From: Candidatus Kuenenia stuttgartensis
GTDB taxonomy: Bacteria > Planctomycetota > Planctomycetia > Planctomycetales > Planctomycetaceae
NCBI GenBank assembly: GCA_945861865.1
Contig: CAMAWN010000034.1
Coordinates: 1 to 39,302 of the forward strand
DNA length: 39,302 bases
Direction: 5' to 3'
Below the pieces are notes generated by a model, which saw nothing but the letters and a program-made list of their open reading frames with translations, ran no database searches and had not been told where the DNA came from. Numbering within the stretch: position 1 is the stretch's first letter; every line of letters begins with the position of its first letter. This document shows, in pieces, positions 35,769 to 39,302 of this stretch. Both the position numbers and the translations under genes were made by a program.

Positions 35769-35935
35769 GGAATGGTCCCTTGTCATCGGTCCTTGGTCAG
35801 TTGCAAAACGGCCGGGGTAGCAGACAGATTCGAGCGGTTCGGAACAAGGGAACGAGGAACAGAGAATGGAAGAATGAGCCGTGCGATTGCGTTCCCCAGT
35901 TGTCATTCTCCAGTCCTCGTTCGTCATTCCTTGAG
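35769..35935. repeat. Low-complexity leader between divergent AKR and PRPP synthetase genes
   Basis: The minus strand reads in short near-repeats such as GACCAAGGACCGATGACAAG, and further upstream AATGACGAACGAGGACTGGAG. The local base order, with TGACNAAGGAC-type units, differs from the surrounding coding sequence. Both gene starts lie at its ends. It may be a dispersed planctomycete sequence rather than a promoter. No -35/-10 pair was identified. Confidence 0.4.
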
Positions 35936-35989
35936 TTCAACCCTTGCACCGATATCATGTGGCTCGATTTTCTCCGCACCGAGGCCTGC

Positions 35990-36997
35990 ATGTCACCCGC
36001 GTCGTCACGTCCCGAGCTTTCCGGCCCGCGAGCCATCCCGTTTCAGCCGCCGCAGGGGGATTTGGCGCTGCTTGCCGGATCGGCAAATCCGGTGCTGGCT
36101 CAGTCGATCGCGAATCATCTCGGTGTTCCGTTGGTGCCGGGGCGAGCACACGTCTTCAGCGAAGGGAATGTTTTCGTCCGTGTCCGTGAGAACGTCCGCG
36201 GTCGCGATGTGTTTGTCATCCAAGGAGTGCATCAGCCGGTCAACGACAACTTCATGGAGTTGCTGTTCTGGATCGACGCACTCAAGCGTGCCAGCGTTTC
36301 GCAAGTGACCGCAGTCATCCCGTTCTTTAGCTACGCCAAAGCGGACAAAAAGGACGAGCCGCGAGTCAGCATCCGCGCTCGCGTCTGCGCGGATTGCCTC
36401 GAAGCCGCCGGCTGCGACCGCGTTTTGACGATGGACCTGCACAGCCCGCAGATTCAAGGTTTTTTTCGCATCCCGGTCGATCACCTCTATGGCCGGCATG
36501 TTCTCTGCGACGCGATCACCAAGCTGAATATCCCCGATCTAGTCGTGTGCAGCCCCGACGTTGGTTTCGCGAAGAGTGCCTCGCAGTACGCGAAAATCCT
36601 CGGTGTCCCAGTCGTCATCGGCAACAAGCACCGTGCCGATCACAACGAGAACGCCGAAATCCTGGAAGTCATCGGCGATGTCGCGGGCAAAAACGTCGTG
36701 CTTGTGGACGACTTCACGATCACCGGCCGCACGCTGATCAGCATGGCCGACGCCTTGAAGCAGCGCGGTGCGAAAGACATCTACGCCGCAGTCACGCACG
36801 CCGTCCTCTCGAAGGGAGCGGCTCCGCGCATCGGCGAGAGTTCGATCAAGCAAATGCTGATCACCAACACCGTCGAGACGGCGACGGACCCGCTGCCGCC
36901 AAACATCTCGGTCATCTCCGTGGCCCCGTTCTTCGCCGAAGCGATCCGCTCGATCCACGACCGCACGAGCGTCAGCAATCTGTTCCCAGAGCCGTGA
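35990..36997 (+). CDS. prs: Ribose-phosphate pyrophosphokinase, divergent
   Basis: The ATG at 35990 gives 335 residues. A second start at 35957 is possible. It makes PRPP from ribose 5-phosphate and ATP for nucleotide and amino-acid synthesis. Family landmarks are LLAGSANPVLAQSIANHLGV, RENVRGRDVFVIQG, PVNDNFMELLFWIDALKRAS, VIPFFSYAKADKK (flexible loop), VLTMDLHSPQIQGFF (metal-binding His) and the phosphoribosyl loop VVLVDDFTITGRT at about 237-248. That loop has ITGRT where DTGGT is typical, losing an aspartate. RAHVFSEGN replaces RFSDGE. The enzyme is therefore a diverged class. It may be the cell's only PRPP synthetase or a paralogue. Confidence 0.85.
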   Translation: MSPASSRPELSGPRAIPFQPPQGDLALLAGSANPVLAQSIANHLGVPLVPGRAHVFSEGNVFVRVRENVRGRDVFVIQGVHQPVNDNFMELLFWIDALKRASVSQVTAVIPFFSYAKADKKDEPRVSIRARVCADCLEAAGCDRVLTMDLHSPQIQGFFRIPVDHLYGRHVLCDAITKLNIPDLVVCSPDVGFAKSASQYAKILGVPVVIGNKHRADHNENAEILEVIGDVAGKNVVLVDDFTITGRTLISMADALKQRGAKDIYAAVTHAVLSKGAAPRIGESSIKQMLITNTVETATDPLPPNISVISVAPFFAEAIRSIHDRTSVSNLFPEP

Positions 36998-37118
36998 CCC
37001 CGTGGCTTTCGGAGACCGCGCCGCTTTCGAGAATTTCGCTGCGGATTGGCGACACCGGTGTGGCAAAATTCTGCGGACCGACCAGAATCCATCGGCCTCC
37101 AGGCGAAAGGACTTTCCG

Positions 37119-37643
37119 ATGGCGCATTGGCTTCCCCGCAAGCGGACAATTCTGGGTGGAACATTGGCGATCGGCTTGGTCGCCGGAATTTGGCTTTCCG
37201 ACATGCTGCCGCATCTGGGAAGCGGCTTCGGACTAGGTTCCGGCGGTGACGGAGTTCTCGGCAAGCCAGGTGCGAGCAATGCCTCTGTTCAGGCCGGCGA
37301 TGGCTCAATCAAATCGGATACGGCCCAGAACGCGAATGATCGTCACTCGGAGCCAAAACGGACCGACGCCGAGCCGCTCGATGATGTGCTGACGATTCTG
37401 GTCGAGGATCGGCACTACGCCGTTTGGCGAAAGACGAGCAAAGGCAACGGTTATTTCCCTGCCGAGTTGGACGAACTCGTGCAACTTGCCCTCGACGCGA
37501 AGCCAAGTGACGATGGGCTTCGCGTTCGCATCCTCCGCAGCGAATCCGCGCGAGTCACCGCATGGCAGAAGTTGCAATCAGAACTCGTCCAAGCTGGCAT
37601 CCCCGCCGAGGCGATTGTGTTGACGAAAGATTTGGTGAAGTGA
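37119..37643 (+). CDS. Small membrane-anchored protein, possibly ExbD-like C-terminus
   Basis: The ATG at 37119 (GAAAGGA upstream) gives 174 residues. A single membrane helix (TILGGTLAIGLVAGIWLSDM, about residues 10-29) is followed by a Gly/Ser/Ala-rich linker and a C-terminal alpha/beta domain. That domain runs DVLTILVEDRHYAVWRKTSK, DELVQLALDAKPSDDGLRVR and RVTAWQKLQSELVQAGIPAE. The last part resembles the periplasmic domain of ExbD/TolR-type proteins, with a strand-helix pattern, but I do not see the N-terminal motor helix pattern or an exbB neighbour. A role in energised transport is therefore only a possibility. Confidence 0.7.
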   Translation: MAHWLPRKRTILGGTLAIGLVAGIWLSDMLPHLGSGFGLGSGGDGVLGKPGASNASVQAGDGSIKSDTAQNANDRHSEPKRTDAEPLDDVLTILVEDRHYAVWRKTSKGNGYFPAELDELVQLALDAKPSDDGLRVRILRSESARVTAWQKLQSELVQAGIPAEAIVLTKDLVK

Positions 37644-37650
37644 GAACGCC

Positions 37651-38751
37651 TCACTGCAATTTCCCTCGACCCAAAATCGGCCAGACAACTTCGAGCCGCT
37701 CGCCACGAAAGCCATAAAAGTGATCGTGGAGCGGTGTCGTGAAATCGGCGTAACCGACGATCAACTCGACCTTGTCGCCAATCTTCCGATTCTGCGACTG
37801 CGGGCCAAGCGTCAGTTCACAGTGCTCCGCACTGAGTCGCTTGACGGTCGCGTCGGGCCAGCCTTTGACAATCGGCAATTGAACGTCCGGATTCAGTGTC
37901 TTGCGCCCGCTGTCGAGAACCGCTCGATCAAGCGTCGGGCGGCTGACGACCGTCGCGAGAACAGTCAGCGCCGAATCGAGGCCACTCACATTGCAACCTT
38001 GAAGATAGAACGGGTCCGCGAAGATGCCGCCACCGCATTGCAGTTCGGTGATGCCGGGGCATTCCGCGGAAATCTGGTACGATCCTGTTCCTCCGGCGCT
38101 GACAATGTCGCATCGCAATCCGTCTCGCCGCAGTTTGTCGGCACACTCGGCGAGCACCGCCATCGCGTCACAAATCTGCTTCCGTTTTTCGTCGGCGTTC
38201 TCAATTCGCAACAGGTGCCCCTCGTAGCCCATGATGCCCACGAACTCGATCCCGTTGAGCTTGGAAACGGCCAACGCGAGATCGAACGTGTCTCTTCCCG
38301 GCCGAGTCCCCACGCGATCCAGGCCGATGTTCATCTCGAGGATGACTCGGCAAGTCACTCCGTTCCGAGCACAGATCGCAGCCAGCGGTTCGACTTGGGC
38401 GAAGTGATCGCAAGCCACAATCGGGTCGGCCCAAGAACACAACGCCGCAAGCCGTTCCCACTTCGGTTGACCAACAATCATGTTAGCAATCAAAATGTCC
38501 CGAATCCCTGCGGCTGCCATGACTTCGGCCTCAGAAACTTTCGCAACCGTGACACCAATGGCTCCGGCGGCGATCTCCTTCAAAGCAATTGCCGGAGTCT
38601 TGTGGCATTTGGCGTGCGGACGCCAATGTTTGCCATGACCGCAAAGAAACTCGGCCATTCGCCGGATGTTGCTTTCCATCAAGTCGAGATCAATGCAGAG
38701 GGTGGGGGTATCAAGCTCAAACTTGGGGTGACCAATGTAACTTGCTGCCAT
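37651..38751 (-). CDS. D-threonine aldolase/DSD1-like PLP enzyme
   Basis: The ATG at 38751 (MAASYIGHPKFELDTPTLCI) gives 366 residues. The fold-type III (alanine racemase-like) barrel has the PLP lysine Lys48 in WRPHAKCHKTP and the phosphate-binding SAGGTGSYQIS region. GFRGERLEVVWPILGRGK ends the C-terminal beta domain, where HDHFYG may supply a metal-binding histidine. Members cleave D-threonine or D-3-hydroxyaspartate or racemise amino acids. The planctomycete group is rarely characterised, so substrate is unknown. An upstream ATG at 38802 lies in the presumed rRNA leader and was not used. Confidence 0.85.
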   Translation of the reverse strand: MAASYIGHPKFELDTPTLCIDLDLMESNIRRMAEFLCGHGKHWRPHAKCHKTPAIALKEIAAGAIGVTVAKVSEAEVMAAAGIRDILIANMIVGQPKWERLAALCSWADPIVACDHFAQVEPLAAICARNGVTCRVILEMNIGLDRVGTRPGRDTFDLALAVSKLNGIEFVGIMGYEGHLLRIENADEKRKQICDAMAVLAECADKLRRDGLRCDIVSAGGTGSYQISAECPGITELQCGGGIFADPFYLQGCNVSGLDSALTVLATVVSRPTLDRAVLDSGRKTLNPDVQLPIVKGWPDATVKRLSAEHCELTLGPQSQNRKIGDKVELIVGYADFTTPLHDHFYGFRGERLEVVWPILGRGKLQ

Positions 38752-38859
38752 GGTGGAGATTCCGAAAAGAATTGAAGTCTGGGAAACGAGCCGCCGAATC
38801 AATTTCGGTCACAAGAGAATAGCCACTTTCGGCCTCAGAAAAAAATCGCACCGGGTTGA

Positions 38860-38887
38860 TTGACTCTCGATAAGGCCTGGCTATCAT
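38860..38887 (+). promoter_or_regulatory. rRNA promoter, sigma-70 type
   Basis: TTGACT (38860-38865) and TATCAT (38882-38887) are separated by 16 bases, both one base off the -35 TTGACA and -10 TATAAT consensus. An A-rich tract (GAAAAAAAT, 38838-38846) upstream could be an UP-element. Position, about 170 bases before the 16S start, fits an rRNA promoter. Confidence 0.65.
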
Positions 38888-38927
38888 TCGTCTCCCCGTC
38901 GCGGACGCCTCTTGGTGGTCGCGACGC

Positions 38928-38940
38928 TGTTCTTTGGAAA
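38928..38940 (+). promoter_or_regulatory. BoxA-like antitermination signal in the rRNA leader
   Basis: TGTTCTTTGGAAA resembles the boxA sequence (TGTTCTTTGAAAA type) that recruits NusB-S10 and prevents early termination in rRNA leaders. It lies about 40 bases after the -10 box and about 120 before the 16S start. Confidence 0.45.
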
Positions 38941-39059
38941 TTTGGTTGGTGGTCGATAAAAGAGTTAGCCAAGTTAGAAGCACGTACATCATTTTGCGAC
39001 GATGTACATTGGGACAAGCTTTCTGTTAATCGCAATCGGCGACTTCGGTCGTCGCAAGC

Positions 39060-39302
<243 letters not shown>

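Larger units (their letters stand above)
38752..39059. other. Promoter and leader of the 16S rRNA gene
   Basis: This 308-base region between the aldolase-like gene and the 16S rRNA holds a promoter at 38860-38887, an antitermination-like box at 38928-38940 and possible hairpins (GTCGCG...CGCGAC, 38899-38926; CGACTTCGGTCG near 39040). No protein-coding frame is supported. Confidence 0.6.

Overview
The window is a high-GC bacterial chromosome segment that almost certainly comes from a planctomycete (Planctomycetota). The evidence is the family mix: a DUF1501/DUF1549 gene pair, twin-arginine 'SRRDFLK'-type leaders on oxidoreductase and ceramidase-like proteins, DUF6807, a Tm-1-like/PEP-hydrolase pair, and two secreted RTX-repeat proteins with the N-terminal planctomycete extracellular motif (LEDRAMLA, RFEGRCLLS). 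A 16S rRNA gene with a planctomycete-like 5' sequence starts at the right edge. I cannot name the genus.

Layout. 1-483: the 3' end of an IS5-type transposase has cut off an MFS (GlpT-like) transporter gene. 513-4781 (-): a HEAT-repeat lipoprotein and a large membrane protein, in one operon with the broken transporter. 4903-5089: a small frameshifted relic. 5122-8863: a ceramidase-like hydrolase (-), a small exported protein (+) and a Gfo/Idh/MocA oxidoreductase (+). 9194-11339 (-): the Tm-1-like and PEP-hydrolase-like pair. 11445-12392: a DUF6807 protein. 12657-15195: a pyrimidine operon (pyrB, a two-helix membrane minigene, and a dihydroorotase homologue that appears to have lost its metal site). 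15325-18015: an exported double-domain amidohydrolase whose second half is degenerate. 18096-22467 (-): a divergent enolase and leucyl-tRNA synthetase. 22650-25964 (-): the DUF1549/DUF1553 and DUF1501 pair. 26286-32409: two RTX/beta-helix secreted proteins around an SDR gene. 32616-37643: an LpxL-like acyltransferase, a DusB-like tRNA dihydrouridine synthase, an aldo/keto reductase, a divergent PRPP synthetase and a small membrane-anchored protein. 37651-38751 (-): a D-threonine-aldolase-like PLP enzyme. 38860-39302: an rRNA promoter, leader and 16S start.

Two themes stand out. First, three proteins keep an enzyme fold but have lost residues normally needed for catalysis: the PyrC homologue, the C-terminal amidohydrolase half and the enolase. 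The PyrC case is the most persuasive and fits an ATCase-scaffolding subunit. Second, intergenic space is occupied by several families of long hairpin repeats, at least two of them present twice here. They sit against stop codons or just upstream of starts, and in two cases a repeat arm contains a gene's stop codon. No CRISPR array, tRNA, phage or recognisable defence cluster was seen.
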